A stretch of DNA of 8,098 nucleotides, taken from positions 1 through 8,098 of the forward strand of contig CAZJDV010000098.1 in NCBI GenBank assembly GCA_964544865.1. Reading direction: 5' to 3'. Positions within the stretch are counted from its first letter, which is position 1; each line of letters begins with the position of its first letter. The DNA is from CAZJDV01 sp964544865 (lineage in GTDB: Bacteria; Chloroflexota; Dehalococcoidia; Lucifugimonadales; CAJWER01). Made by a program: the position numbers and the translations under genes. Below are positions 1 to 6,837 of the stretch, one piece after another. The notes beneath the pieces are model-generated. The model was not told where the DNA came from. It worked only from the letters and a program-made list of their open reading frames with translations, and ran no database searches.

Positions 1-156
1 CGCGGCGCCGCTGCCACCATCCGGGACACCAGGGCTGAAGACGGCAGGCCGCACTACGTTTGCCATGACCCGACGGATGCGGGCAAGGCCAGGCACTACG
101 GGTTCATTGATCGCTCAGAGGCTGAGCGCGTAGAAGGGAAGCCTGATTGCTGGTGA
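1..156 (+). CDS. 3' end of an unrecognised protein, truncated by the window edge
   Basis: The frame starting at base 1 is open for 51 codons and closes with TGA at 154-156. It continues off the left edge, so no start is visible. The visible peptide is polar and charged and includes the segments RAEDGRPHYVCHDPTDAGKA and HYGFIDRSEAERVEGKPDCW. A reading frame this short could be open by chance, but the third-position G/C bias and the absence of a better competing frame make a real C-terminus plausible. I recognise no family and see no membrane segment. No hairpin terminator follows directly. Confidence 0.4.
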   Translation, partial: RGAAATIRDTRAEDGRPHYVCHDPTDAGKARHYGFIDRSEAERVEGKPDCW

Positions 157-278
157 TGAAGACGCTCCTCTCCAGTGCGTATTGGGTAAGTTGTCCATGT
201 CGCTGCCAGACGATAGTGGTGAGTAGACCAGAGGGCGATGGGTGTTCAGTTGCGACCAAGGGTAACACGCCCAGCGAG

Positions 279-296
279 GTGTCCTATCATAGACAC
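279..296. promoter_or_regulatory. imperfect palindrome upstream of the 362 gene (possible operator)
   Basis: The sequence GTGTcCTATcATAGACAC is an inverted repeat: GTGT pairs with ACAC and CTAT with ATAG around a single C, with one extra C in the left arm. It lies about 65 bases upstream of the ATG at 362, where a promoter or operator could sit. I could not place a convincing -35/-10 pair around it. It is only loosely like the dispersed CACTAT/ATAGTG palindromes elsewhere in the window and should not be counted as one of them. Confidence 0.2.
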
Positions 297-361
297 TGCA
301 TTGGATCGCATACAAGCTATTACTCTTGATTCATAGGAAAGGGGGTGGGATTTCAGTTGGT

Positions 362-1249
362 ATGCTAGAAGAGTACATGAGGGAGTTTTGGGAGGATTGG
401 CGCAAGGAGTACATTCCCGAACGGGACAAGCTCGCTGGGCAAACCGAAGGCGACAACCTGCGTAGCGTTGTGGTCCGTGGGGCCTTCTTGGATGCATTCG
501 GTGTCGATCCTCGAGTCGAATCGATCATCAAGGATTGGCAAGACCGGACGGGTCTTCCTGTAGTGTGGCACCGCATGGTGGTGGCCTTGGGTCGTCTTGA
601 TGCACTTGTTTCGCTGGACTATTCACAGCTTCCGTGGGATGCCGTGACAGGGTTCGACGTGAAAGTCGACGACGCTTCTCAGGCAGCGGTGAGTGAAGCT
701 GATGAGGCTCTGAAGGCGTTTCTGGAGGCAATCCACAAGCTCAAAGAAACCATATCAAGCAGCAGTGTGTTTCAGGAGGCGAAGGCGTTTGTGGTGGAGT
801 TGGGTCTACCATGGCCGTGGTTGGCGATAGAACTCGTTCAATTGTTCCTCGCCAGATTATTCGCCTATGATTTCAGGTGGCATTATCTTGATGGCCTGTC
901 ATCGGAACCCGACGTCTTCGCTGAACCAGCTCCGGTGTTGGAGCTAAGTTTCCATACTGAGGCAGGGGAGACCGTGGTACAAGCCCTCGAACGAATGAGA
1001 AGGGAAGTTGGTGACGTTGAGGCCAGATTGTTGCGATTCCATGAACCTTTGCCTCCCGGGACAATGCCGGACAAGACAAACGATAGCCTGAAGCGATACG
1101 CTCGTTGGCTCTACCGACACAGGGTAGCAGGAGAATCCATTAAATCGATCTCTCGTCTTGATTTCGGGGATTTCGAGCATCGGAAACAGGTTCGTGATGG
1201 TATTGAGAGGGCCAAAGAACTGCTGAGCTTGACGCCATATAGTTTCTGA
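362..1249 (+). CDS. unrecognised 295-residue protein with a basic, possibly helix-turn-helix C-terminus
   Basis: This long frame has no competitor and ends at TGA 1247-1249, just before a terminator-like hairpin. I chose ATG 362. The frame is open back to a TTG at 326, but that codon has no Shine-Dalgarno, whereas purine-rich AGGA and GGGGGTGGG lie at 335-349; the spacing of 12 or more bases is longer than ideal. The protein appears cytosolic, with no signal peptide. Its N-terminus is acidic and aromatic (MLEEYMREFWEDWRKEY). The middle is helical, with a W/L-rich stretch near residues 150-175 (LPWPWLAIELVQLFLARLF) that is probably a buried helix, not a membrane span. Residues 241-290 are basic: KRYARWLYRHRVAGESIKSI followed by a KQVRDGIERAKELL helix, reminiscent of a helix-turn-helix that recognises DNA. 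I recognise no family, and a DNA-binding role is inference only. Confidence 0.8.
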   Translation: MLEEYMREFWEDWRKEYIPERDKLAGQTEGDNLRSVVVRGAFLDAFGVDPRVESIIKDWQDRTGLPVVWHRMVVALGRLDALVSLDYSQLPWDAVTGFDVKVDDASQAAVSEADEALKAFLEAIHKLKETISSSSVFQEAKAFVVELGLPWPWLAIELVQLFLARLFAYDFRWHYLDGLSSEPDVFAEPAPVLELSFHTEAGETVVQALERMRREVGDVEARLLRFHEPLPPGTMPDKTNDSLKRYARWLYRHRVAGESIKSISRLDFGDFEHRKQVRDGIERAKELLSLTPYSF

Positions 1250-1260
1250 TAGTATCGACC

Positions 1261-1292
1261 CTCGAAGCTGGGGACCCCTTGGTCTTTTCGAG
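1261..1292 (+). other. stem-loop directly after the 362 gene
   Basis: CTCGAA (1261-1266) pairs perfectly with TTCGAG (1287-1292). Inside it GACC and GGTC can form a second short stem over a CCTT loop, extended by G-T wobbles. It begins 12 bases after the stop of the 362 gene and abuts the terminator hairpin, so the transcript would end in two stacked hairpins. The role could be 3'-end protection or part of the terminator. Confidence 0.35.
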
Positions 1293-1293
1293 C

Positions 1294-1323
1294 CCCCCAC
1301 GGTGACCGCCGTGGGGGTTTCGT
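1294..1323 (+). terminator. intrinsic terminator of the 362 gene
   Basis: CCCCCACGG (1294-1302) and CCGTGGGGG (1309-1317) form a perfect 9-bp GC-rich stem over a six-base TGACCG loop, followed by TTTCGTATTTAAT. It sits 44 bases past the stop at 1249. The T-run is short and interrupted, so termination may be partial, but stem strength and position fit a rho-independent terminator. Confidence 0.7.
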
Positions 1324-2034
1324 ATTTAATGATTCCCCCATTATACAGAAATGCGAAATCCAGGATAATTAGTTCATGGGAAGTCCTCTACCAACTGTTC
1401 GAGTAGTGGCAGTGACCGGCGTGGCGTCTTTGGAATTAGCATGGCGGGCGGCCGATTCGGGTGCTCTGATGTCTGGTTGGTTGCTTGCCAGCGGCTGCGG
1501 ATCGGACCATCTGATTGGGCTTGCCCTTCGTGCGTTGCTTGCGCATGGCCTATTGGAAGAGACTCCAGGTGGGTAGACACCGCAAGGTTGGGTCCGTCGT
1601 CATTAGTCGTCGATACCTACCGGACCCAGTATCACAACTCAAGGCGTTGTTGATGGTAGTGCGAGCTCAGAGCGCGACAATTGAGGCTGATGCGGATTCG
1701 GCCGCAAACAGCGGGAAGGGCACCCCGGCGGTTGTCGAAGAATGCTGCAGCCACTCTGCCCAAAAGGAGAGAAACTCCACGGGACGGACCCTGACCCTTT
1801 GAGGTTCCGGGCCACATCCCGTTTGCACACATTGAGCTCGTCGGTTTGCGAGGATCCAGACTGCAACGAATATCTTCGTAAAGTATCCGTCAGGTTCATT
1901 CAGGCAGATTCACGTCTATCCGTTGTATAGAACACGGAAATCGTGGCCGGCGATTCTCAGCCCAACCCTGTCGCACCGACACGGCACCCTGCCATCCACC
2001 GGAAATCCGGAATCACATCTCAGGAAGGTCTCTC
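1324..2034. other. gene-poor spacer, no confident gene
   Basis: About 700 bases lie between the terminator and the next candidate start. Two overlapping + frames exist (1376-1576 and 1515-1802) in different registers, which cannot both be real over their overlap. Neither resembles a family I know. I see no tRNA, no transposase, and no terminal inverted repeats. The mix of short open frames interrupted by stops is compatible with a decayed gene or with plain intergenic sequence. Confidence 0.5.
1376..1576 (+). CDS. doubtful small ORF, 66 residues
   Basis: ATG at 1376 is preceded by AGGAT at 1362-1366 with about 9 bases of spacing, an acceptable ribosome binding site, and a TATACA at 1342-1347 could serve as a -10 element, though its -35 is poor. 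The product is rich in Ala, Leu and Gly (segments VRVVAVTGVASLELAWRAA and LIGLALRALLAHGLLEE), with no charge clusters or known motif. It overlaps a second open frame beginning at 1515. This may be a chance ORF or the remnant of a larger gene. Confidence 0.2.
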   Translation: MGSPLPTVRVVAVTGVASLELAWRAADSGALMSGWLLASGCGSDHLIGLALRALLAHGLLEETPGG

Positions 2035-2148
2035 ATGTTGAAGAAAATCCTCCGGTGCCTAGCCTTTCGTCGGTCCGGGGGTGAGGTGGATCGGACCTTC
2101 TCGAGTATTCGGACCAGCCATCATGAGAGCCCAGTGGTCACATCATAG
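2035..2148 (+). CDS. candidate small protein, 37 residues, with a strong Shine-Dalgarno
   Basis: AGGAAGG at 2022-2028 lies 6 bases before ATG 2035, one of the best ribosome binding sites in the window. The frame runs MLKKILRCLAFRRSGGEVDR and on to ...SPVVTS, ending at TAG 2146-2148. The N-terminus is short, basic and hydrophobic. It could be a genuine small protein or the 5' stub of a gene whose remainder is lost. The downstream sequence shows no frame that obviously continues it. The first palindrome copy begins 20 bases after its stop. No family is recognised. Confidence 0.3.
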   Translation: MLKKILRCLAFRRSGGEVDRTFSSIRTSHHESPVVTS

Positions 2149-2168
2149 CCGATGTCGCCAGAGAATCG

Positions 2169-2190
2169 TCACCACTATTCGCGGATAGTG
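2169..2190. repeat. dispersed palindrome, copy A
   Basis: CACTAT (2173-2178) and ATAGTG (2185-2190) are perfect inverted arms around a six-base centre, TCGCGG. The 14 bases TCACCACTATTCGC (2169-2182) recur exactly at 7716-7729. The same arms with a six-base centre recur, in the opposite orientation by flanking similarity, at 6750-6771. All three copies lie in non-coding sequence. It could be an operator, a recombination site, or a small repeat that spreads within the genome. Confidence 0.5.
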
Positions 2191-2575
2191 TTCGTCCGAT
2201 GAGCGCGTCGCTGTCAGGAGTATCTGGTCCTTACCTCGGGCGAGGCCCGCTGGCCCGTCAGTAGCCAGGTTTCACATTTCGGACCCCGGCCAAGGCGCGA
2301 CCAGGCGATTGTGAGTTGCTTGCCCACACAACACGGGTCTTCACGTCAGAGGTGTACTTGCGCCGGGCGGGAGCCCTCACCGTTGGAACGAAGGAGAGTT
2401 TGTGCTTGCTCCGCGCATCTGCGGCCGGGGCCTTGCTGTCTTCTGAATGGGACACCTCTGCTCCTTTCCATGAGCACCTTACCTTCGCTTCAGGAGATCA
2501 CGCCGCATCCCCTCTCCCGAGTCTTGTGCCCCCATTTGTGTCCCGTTATCGCTGACGGTCTCCACCTGCGCGGTC
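2191..2575. other. gene-poor spacer upstream of the hyuAB promoter
   Basis: This holds only short overlapping open frames with low-complexity, Cys/Pro/Arg-rich translations and no supporting ribosome binding sites. I see no RNA gene, no riboswitch-like fold that I can defend, and no remains of the body of a hydantoinase gene such as its glycine-rich end motif. Confidence 0.45.
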
Positions 2576-2604
2576 TTGACCGGCCACACCTCCCCGCGTA
2601 GACT
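2576..2604 (+). promoter_or_regulatory. sigma70-like promoter upstream of the fused hydantoinase gene
   Basis: TTGACC (2576-2581, five of six matches to the -35 consensus) and TAGACT (2599-2604, four of six matches to the -10 consensus) are separated by exactly 17 bases. Transcription would begin near 2611, giving a leader of about 210 bases before the ATG at 2820. That leader includes the HyuB-tail fragment. It is the best promoter match found by eye in the window, but such matches also arise by chance. Confidence 0.45.
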
Positions 2605-2671
2605 TTGCGGTGTCATTCAAGATGCGCATCTAGACGCTCCCCAGCGAAATCTGGAAACTTATTGTGGTTGA

Positions 2672-2815
2672 ATGGCCAGGCCGGTCTCTGGGGACACACG
2701 TGATGGTCTCCTCTCGCTGAAGGCGGCGCGGCGAGACTATGGCGTGGCTATCGATGCCACCTCCCGGCGGGTGAACGAAGTGCAGGCCGCGGGGTTGCGC
2801 CGGGACAAGGGAGAC
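2672..2815 (+). pseudogene. C-terminal tail fragment of a hydantoinase B (HyuB) protein
   Basis: Frame 2 reads RDGLLSLKAARRDYGVAID followed by ATSRRVNEVQAAGLRR at 2699-2806. This matches the typical end of HyuB-family proteins, where an (N/D)G-(L/Y)-V-S-x-E-A-A-x-x-x-Y-G-V block is followed by V-D-E-x-x-T-x-x-L-R. The body of that protein is absent: the frame is closed by TGA at 2669-2671 just before an ATG at 2672, and no glycine-rich GGGYGDP motif precedes it. The frame has no stop of its own before it runs into the start of the fused hydantoinase gene in another register. The likely history is an upstream hyuB gene that was mostly deleted. An alternative is a short translated leader peptide from ATG 2672. 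The assignment to the HyuB tail is by remembered family consensus. Confidence 0.6.
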
Positions 2816-2819
2816 GCCC

Positions 2820-5800
2820 ATGTACAAGATTGGCATCGACGTTGGCGGAACCTTCACCGACTTGGTGGTGGCGAAGGAGGGGGAACCGCCGCTCTATTTC
2901 AAGACCCCGTCTACTTCCCACGATCCGTCCGATGGAGTCATGGCTGCGCTTCAGGACGCGGCAGCGGGCTGCGGGATTTCCCTCCAGGGGCTCCTGGACG
3001 CGACCGAGCTGGTCATCCACGGCACCACGGTGGCGACCAACACCCTGGTGGAGCGAAAAGGCGCCAGGGTTGGCCTGCTGACCACCGAGGGATTCCAAGA
3101 CCTGCTGGAGATGCGAGAGGGGATGAAAGAGGACCGGTACAATCTCCGGATGAAGCCGGTTGAGCCCCTGGTCCCCCGCTACCTACGGCTGGGAGTCCCG
3201 GAACGCGTACGCTGGGACGGAACCGTGGAGACGCCCCTGGACGAGGAGGCCGTGGGCCACGTCCTGGAACAACTGCAACAGGAAGGCGTGGAGGCCCTGG
3301 CGGTGTGCTTCCTTCATTCCTACCTCAACCCATCCCACGAGCAACGGGTTGCCGAAAAGATTCAAGAACGCTTCCCCGGCCTCTACGTCTCTCTGTCGCA
3401 GGAGGTCCTTCCCCAGATCAAGGAGTTCGACCGGCTCAGCACCACGGTGGTCAATTCTTACGTCGGCCCGGTGTTCGGCGAGTACCTTCGGCGTCTCCAA
3501 GAGCGGCTCGCCGCCTTGAGCGGGGAGCGGGCCGAAGGTCCATCCTTACGCCGGGAAGTCCTCATCATGCAGTCCAACGGCGGCGTTGCGCCCATCGACG
3601 ACTCGCGCCGCCTGGCGGTACGGGCTATTCTATCCGGTCCGGCGGGAGGTGTCAGCGGCGCCGCTTTCTACGGGCGGCTCCTGGGGGAGTCGAAGATCAT
3701 CGCCCTGGACATGGGGGGGACCAGCACTGACATCTCCATCATAGAGGGCGGCGAGCCTCATCTTACCAATGACAGGTTCGAGGCCGGGTGGAAGATCGCC
3801 GTGCCCATGATCGACATCCACACTTTGGGCGCGGGCGGGGGAAGCATCGCGGCGGTCGGCCCGGGGGGCATCCTCCACGTGGGGCCGGAAAGCGCCGGCG
3901 CCGACCCGGGCCCGGCCTGCTACGGCAAGGGAGGCGTCCACCCCACGGTCACCGATGCCAACCTGACGCTGGGCTATCTGGACCCGGCCAATTTCCTGGG
4001 CGGCAAAGCCCCACTTGACACAAGGCTGGCCGAGGAGGCCCTGAGCCGGCATGTCGCCAAACCCCTGGGGCTATCTACCGTGGAGGCGGCCCGCGGCGTC
4101 AGCCGGGTCGTGTCGACCACCATCGCCGAGGGCGTCCGCCTGACGTCGGTGCAGCGCGGGGTTGACCCTCGGCAGTTCGCCATCCTGGCCTTCGGCGGCG
4201 CCGCGGGACTTCACGCCGGCCAGGTTGCCCGGCAACTCCAGATCGAGAAGGTCTACATCCCGGCGGCGGCGCCGGTCTTATCGGCTTACGGCATGCTCTG
4301 CACCGACCTGAAGTACGACTCCTCCCGCTCCTTCCCGGCCAGCCTCGACGGTATCGGCCTGGACCGGGTACGGTCAATAGTGGCCGAGCTGGAGACCCAG
4401 GGCCGGGAGAAGCTGCGGGATCAGGGGGTCTTGGACCAGGACGTAGAGGTCCAGCGGTCGGCCGACATGCGCTACCTGGACCAGGTCTACGAGGTCAATA
4501 TAACCGTGCCCGGCCTCTCCCAAGAAGACGGCCCGCTCCTGGCCCAGTGGGCTGCCAACTTCCACCGGCGCTACGAGGAGCTGTTCGCCTACCGGCAGTC
4601 CGAACAAGAGATCCGCCTGGTCACCCTGCGGGTTAATGTGCTGGGAAGGCTGCCGAAGGTCGACCCGCCGGAGCGAGGGGCCGGTGGGGATGTGGGCCAG
4701 GCCAGCAAGGGGAAGCGCCGCGTGTTCCTCGGGGAGTGGCGGGATGTCCCTGTGTACGCTATCGACGACCTGCCGGCTGGAGCGGAGGTCCCCGGCCCGG
4801 CAGTCCTGGAGTCTGACTTCACCACCGTTCTAATCGAGCAGGGGGACCAAGCCAGGGTGGACCGATACGGGGGCATCGAGCTGAAGGTTGCCGCCCAGAC
4901 GGAGGCGGAGGAGGACCGGCGCGCGGTGGAAGGGGAAAAGCCGGACCCCATAACCCTGGCCGTCGTCGAGCACCGTCTGGAGTCCGTCGCTCTGGAGATG
5001 GCCGAAGTGATGCTGCGCACCTCCATGTCTCAGATCCTCAACTCCAGCCGGGATTTCTCCACCGCCATCCTGGACGCCGATTGCCAACTTGTCGCTCAGG
5101 GGGAAGGGATTCCCGTCCACATCAGCGCCCTGCCCGTGGCGGGGGCCGCGGTCCGCGACTACTTCGGCGAGGAAATCGGCGATGGCGACCTGTTCGTGCT
5201 GAACGACCCCTATTTCGGCGGCAGCCACCTTCCCGACATCACCGTCATCCGTCCCATATTCCACGGGGGCCGGCTGCTATTCTATGGGGTAAACCGGGCG
5301 CATCACAGCGATGTCGGAGGCGCATCCCACGGCGGCTACAACCCGGCCGCCAGTGAGATTTACCAGGAGGGCCTGCGCATCCCGCCCCTCAAGCTATACG
5401 ACCGGGGGACGCCCCGGCACGACCTGCTCCAGATGCTGGCCACCAATGTTCGGCACCCGGAGAACTTCCTGGGCGACCTGAACGCCCAGATCGGCTCGGT
5501 GATGATCGCCTCCCAGCGCATTACATCGCTCCTGGACAGCTACGGTCCCAACCGGCTGCTGGCCGCCGTCACCGAAATCCTGGCTGCCACCGAGCGGCAG
5601 GTGCGCCAGATCATCACCCAGTGGCCCGACGGGGTCTACCGGGGAGAGTCATTGTTGGACGACGATGGGTTCGACAGCAAGCTCGTACCGATCCGGGCGA
5701 CGGTAACCATCGCGGGCGACACCATGGCCATCGACCTGAGCGATTCCAGCCCTCAGGTGACCGGGTTCATCAACAGCGCCTACGCCAATACCCGCTCTCT

Positions 5801-6572
5801 GGCCCACGCCGCCATCATGTACCTGGCCCCGGCGGACGTGGCGAAGAACGAGGGTTCGATGCGTCCAGTTCAGGTGATCGCGCCCAAGGGCCTGGTGGTC
5901 AACGCCAACCCTCCGGCCCCGGTATGCATGAGCACCAACCATTGCGGCGAGGAGATCATCGAGGCAGTGTTCAAAGCATTGGCCCCTGCGATCCCCCACG
6001 CGGTGAACGCCGGGTTCTCCCGCCGGCTCCGCTGGGCCATGACCGGCACCGATCCCCGCACCGGGCGCCGCTTCATCTGGCACTTCTTCCTGGCCCGGGG
6101 CGGCGGCGGCGCGTCCTACGGGTTCGACGGCTGGTCCAACGTGGGGGAGGTCAACGTGGCCGGCGGGATCCGCAGCCCCAGCGTCGAACTCACCGAGGAG
6201 CGCTTTCCCTTCTTCGTCAGGTACCACGAGCTTCGGCCCGGCTCGGGAGGCGACGGGACTTGGCGCGGGGGCCTGGGCGCCATTTGCGAGATGGTCTTCG
6301 AGGGGGCCGAGCCGGCGCGGCTGAACACCGCCGGCGACGGTATAGTCGTTGCCCCCTTTGGGTTGTTTGGGGCCCAGCCAGGCCTGCCCCACACTTACAA
6401 GATTGTGTCGGGCGACAATGAGCGGGTGCTGGGGTCCAAAGAGGAAGGCGTCCTGGTCAGGCCCGGGGACCGCATCGTCTGCCTATCCAGCGGTGGCGGT
6501 GGCTACGGCGATCCCAAGGACCGGCCCCAGACCGCCCGCGACTGGGACCTCAAGAACGGTTACGTGCGGTAG
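2820..6572 (+). CDS. fused hydantoinase A-hydantoinase B (5-oxoprolinase-like) enzyme, 1250 residues
   Basis: This family carries out ATP-dependent opening of cyclic amides (5-oxoproline, hydantoins, caprolactam) or carboxylation of ketones. The A half phosphorylates the substrate and the B half, metal-binding in known members, completes the reaction in the cytoplasm. ATG 2820 has AAGGGAG at 2807-2813, and the frame is closed upstream at 2772. The A half (about 1-690) shows the actin-like nucleotide motif GIDVGGTFTD (5-14), HGTT (67-70), LSGPAGG (271-277), DMGGTSTD (297-304), GAGGGS (337-342) and SAGADPGPACYG (358-369). A charged linker at about 690-707 leads to the B half (from about 708, PDPIT), with QGEGIPVHI (760-768), NDPYFGGSHLPD (795-806), AHHSD (827-831), NHCGEE (1040-1045) and GGGGYGDP (1225-1232). 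H803, D806 and H828/H829 are probable metal ligands by analogy with acetone carboxylase. The A-B order and length resemble eukaryotic 5-oxoprolinase, but the substrate cannot be read from sequence. Oddity: it ends at ...KNGYVR, lacking the usual 35-45-residue HyuB tail. No transporter or regulator is adjacent. Confidence 0.95.
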   Translation: MYKIGIDVGGTFTDLVVAKEGEPPLYFKTPSTSHDPSDGVMAALQDAAAGCGISLQGLLDATELVIHGTTVATNTLVERKGARVGLLTTEGFQDLLEMREGMKEDRYNLRMKPVEPLVPRYLRLGVPERVRWDGTVETPLDEEAVGHVLEQLQQEGVEALAVCFLHSYLNPSHEQRVAEKIQERFPGLYVSLSQEVLPQIKEFDRLSTTVVNSYVGPVFGEYLRRLQERLAALSGERAEGPSLRREVLIMQSNGGVAPIDDSRRLAVRAILSGPAGGVSGAAFYGRLLGESKIIALDMGGTSTDISIIEGGEPHLTNDRFEAGWKIAVPMIDIHTLGAGGGSIAAVGPGGILHVGPESAGADPGPACYGKGGVHPTVTDANLTLGYLDPANFLGGKAPLDTRLAEEALSRHVAKPLGLSTVEAARGVSRVVSTTIAEGVRLTSVQRGVDPRQFAILAFGGAAGLHAGQVARQLQIEKVYIPAAAPVLSAYGMLCTDLKYDSSRSFPASLDGIGLDRVRSIVAELETQGREKLRDQGVLDQDVEVQRSADMRYLDQVYEVNITVPGLSQEDGPLLAQWAANFHRRYEELFAYRQSEQEIRLVTLRVNVLGRLPKVDPPERGAGGDVGQASKGKRRVFLGEWRDVPVYAIDDLPAGAEVPGPAVLESDFTTVLIEQGDQARVDRYGGIELKVAAQTEAEEDRRAVEGEKPDPITLAVVEHRLESVALEMAEVMLRTSMSQILNSSRDFSTAILDADCQLVAQGEGIPVHISALPVAGAAVRDYFGEEIGDGDLFVLNDPYFGGSHLPDITVIRPIFHGGRLLFYGVNRAHHSDVGGASHGGYNPAASEIYQEGLRIPPLKLYDRGTPRHDLLQMLATNVRHPENFLGDLNAQIGSVMIASQRITSLLDSYGPNRLLAAVTEILAATERQVRQIITQWPDGVYRGESLLDDDGFDSKLVPIRATVTIAGDTMAIDLSDSSPQVTGFINSAYANTRSLAHAAIMYLAPADVAKNEGSMRPVQVIAPKGLVVNANPPAPVCMSTNHCGEEIIEAVFKALAPAIPHAVNAGFSRRLRWAMTGTDPRTGRRFIWHFFLARGGGGASYGFDGWSNVGEVNVAGGIRSPSVELTEERFPFFVRYHELRPGSGGDGTWRGGLGAICEMVFEGAEPARLNTAGDGIVVAPFGLFGAQPGLPHTYKIVSGDNERVLGSKEEGVLVRPGDRIVCLSSGGGGYGDPKDRPQTARDWDLKNGYVR

Positions 6573-6658
6573 CCGCTGGGCTTGCATGGAGCCAATTATT
6601 GGCAACCGGTAAGAGGGGGACTGTTTGAGACCCGAGAGGTTTCCCCCATGCGATCGGT

Positions 6659-6709
6659 GACCCAAGCCGCTTGGCAGAGGCTTGCCGGGTCGTCCTGACG
6701 GGTATTTTC
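6659..6709 (+). terminator. possible terminator after the fused hydantoinase gene
   Basis: GACCC-AAGCC (6659-6668) pairs with GGCTT (6679-6683) and GGGTC (6687-6691), with a three-base bulge, and is followed after a gap by TATTTTCTT (6703-6711). The T-rich run is about 12 bases beyond the stem, so this is not a textbook intrinsic terminator. A weaker candidate nearby is GGGGGA (6615-6620) with TCCCCC (6642-6647), which has a 21-base loop. One of the two may end the hyuAB transcript about 90 bases past its stop. Confidence 0.25.
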
Positions 6710-6749
6710 TTGCGCTTGATTACTTAAGGTCTGGATCGGCAGCTTTCGA

Positions 6750-6771
6750 GACACTATGAAACAATAGTGTC
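6750..6771. repeat. dispersed palindrome, copy B
   Basis: GACACTAT (6750-6757) and ATAGTGTC (6764-6771) form a perfect 8-bp inverted repeat around a six-base centre, GAAACA. The arms contain the same CACTAT/ATAGTG as copies A and C. It lies 66 bases upstream of the ATG of the EEP gene, so it could overlap that gene's promoter and act as a binding site for a dimeric repressor. It could equally be one of a pair of recombination sites. Confidence 0.55.
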
Positions 6772-6837
6772 ACCTGGTCAAACGTGGCGGTTCACCTCAA
6801 CCATTATATTCTTGCTGTTCACGGGGCAAGAGGATTG

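Noticed and set aside
213..222. ATAGTGGTGA as a fourth palindrome copy
   Set aside because: Only one half-site matches (10 bases, reverse complement of TCACCACTAT); there is no second arm, so chance is a fair explanation.
1515..1802. 95-residue frame from TTG 1515
   Set aside because: It has no ribosome binding site, overlaps another candidate frame and has an unrecognisable product. The segment RRYLPDPVSQLKALLMVV looks mildly protein-like, but not enough to call a gene.
1498..2097. GGATCGGACC occurring near 1499 and again near 2088
   Set aside because: A ten-base direct match with no extension on either side; not significant in 8 kb.
2672..3163. 163-residue plus-strand frame as an intact gene
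   Set aside because: Only its first about 45 codons have meaning (HyuB tail). The rest overlaps the hydantoinase start out of frame and is low-complexity, so it is treated as a fragment.
5649..6392. Minus-strand open frame of 247 residues inside the hydantoinase gene
   Set aside because: It lies fully antisense to the motif-rich HyuB half; long antisense frames are expected in GC-rich codons with strong third-position bias, and the translation has no family character.
5621..6421. Plus-strand frame of 266 residues inside the hydantoinase gene
   Set aside because: Out-of-frame shadow of the HyuB half; extremely Arg/Gly/Pro/His-rich, typical of shifted reading of GC-rich DNA.
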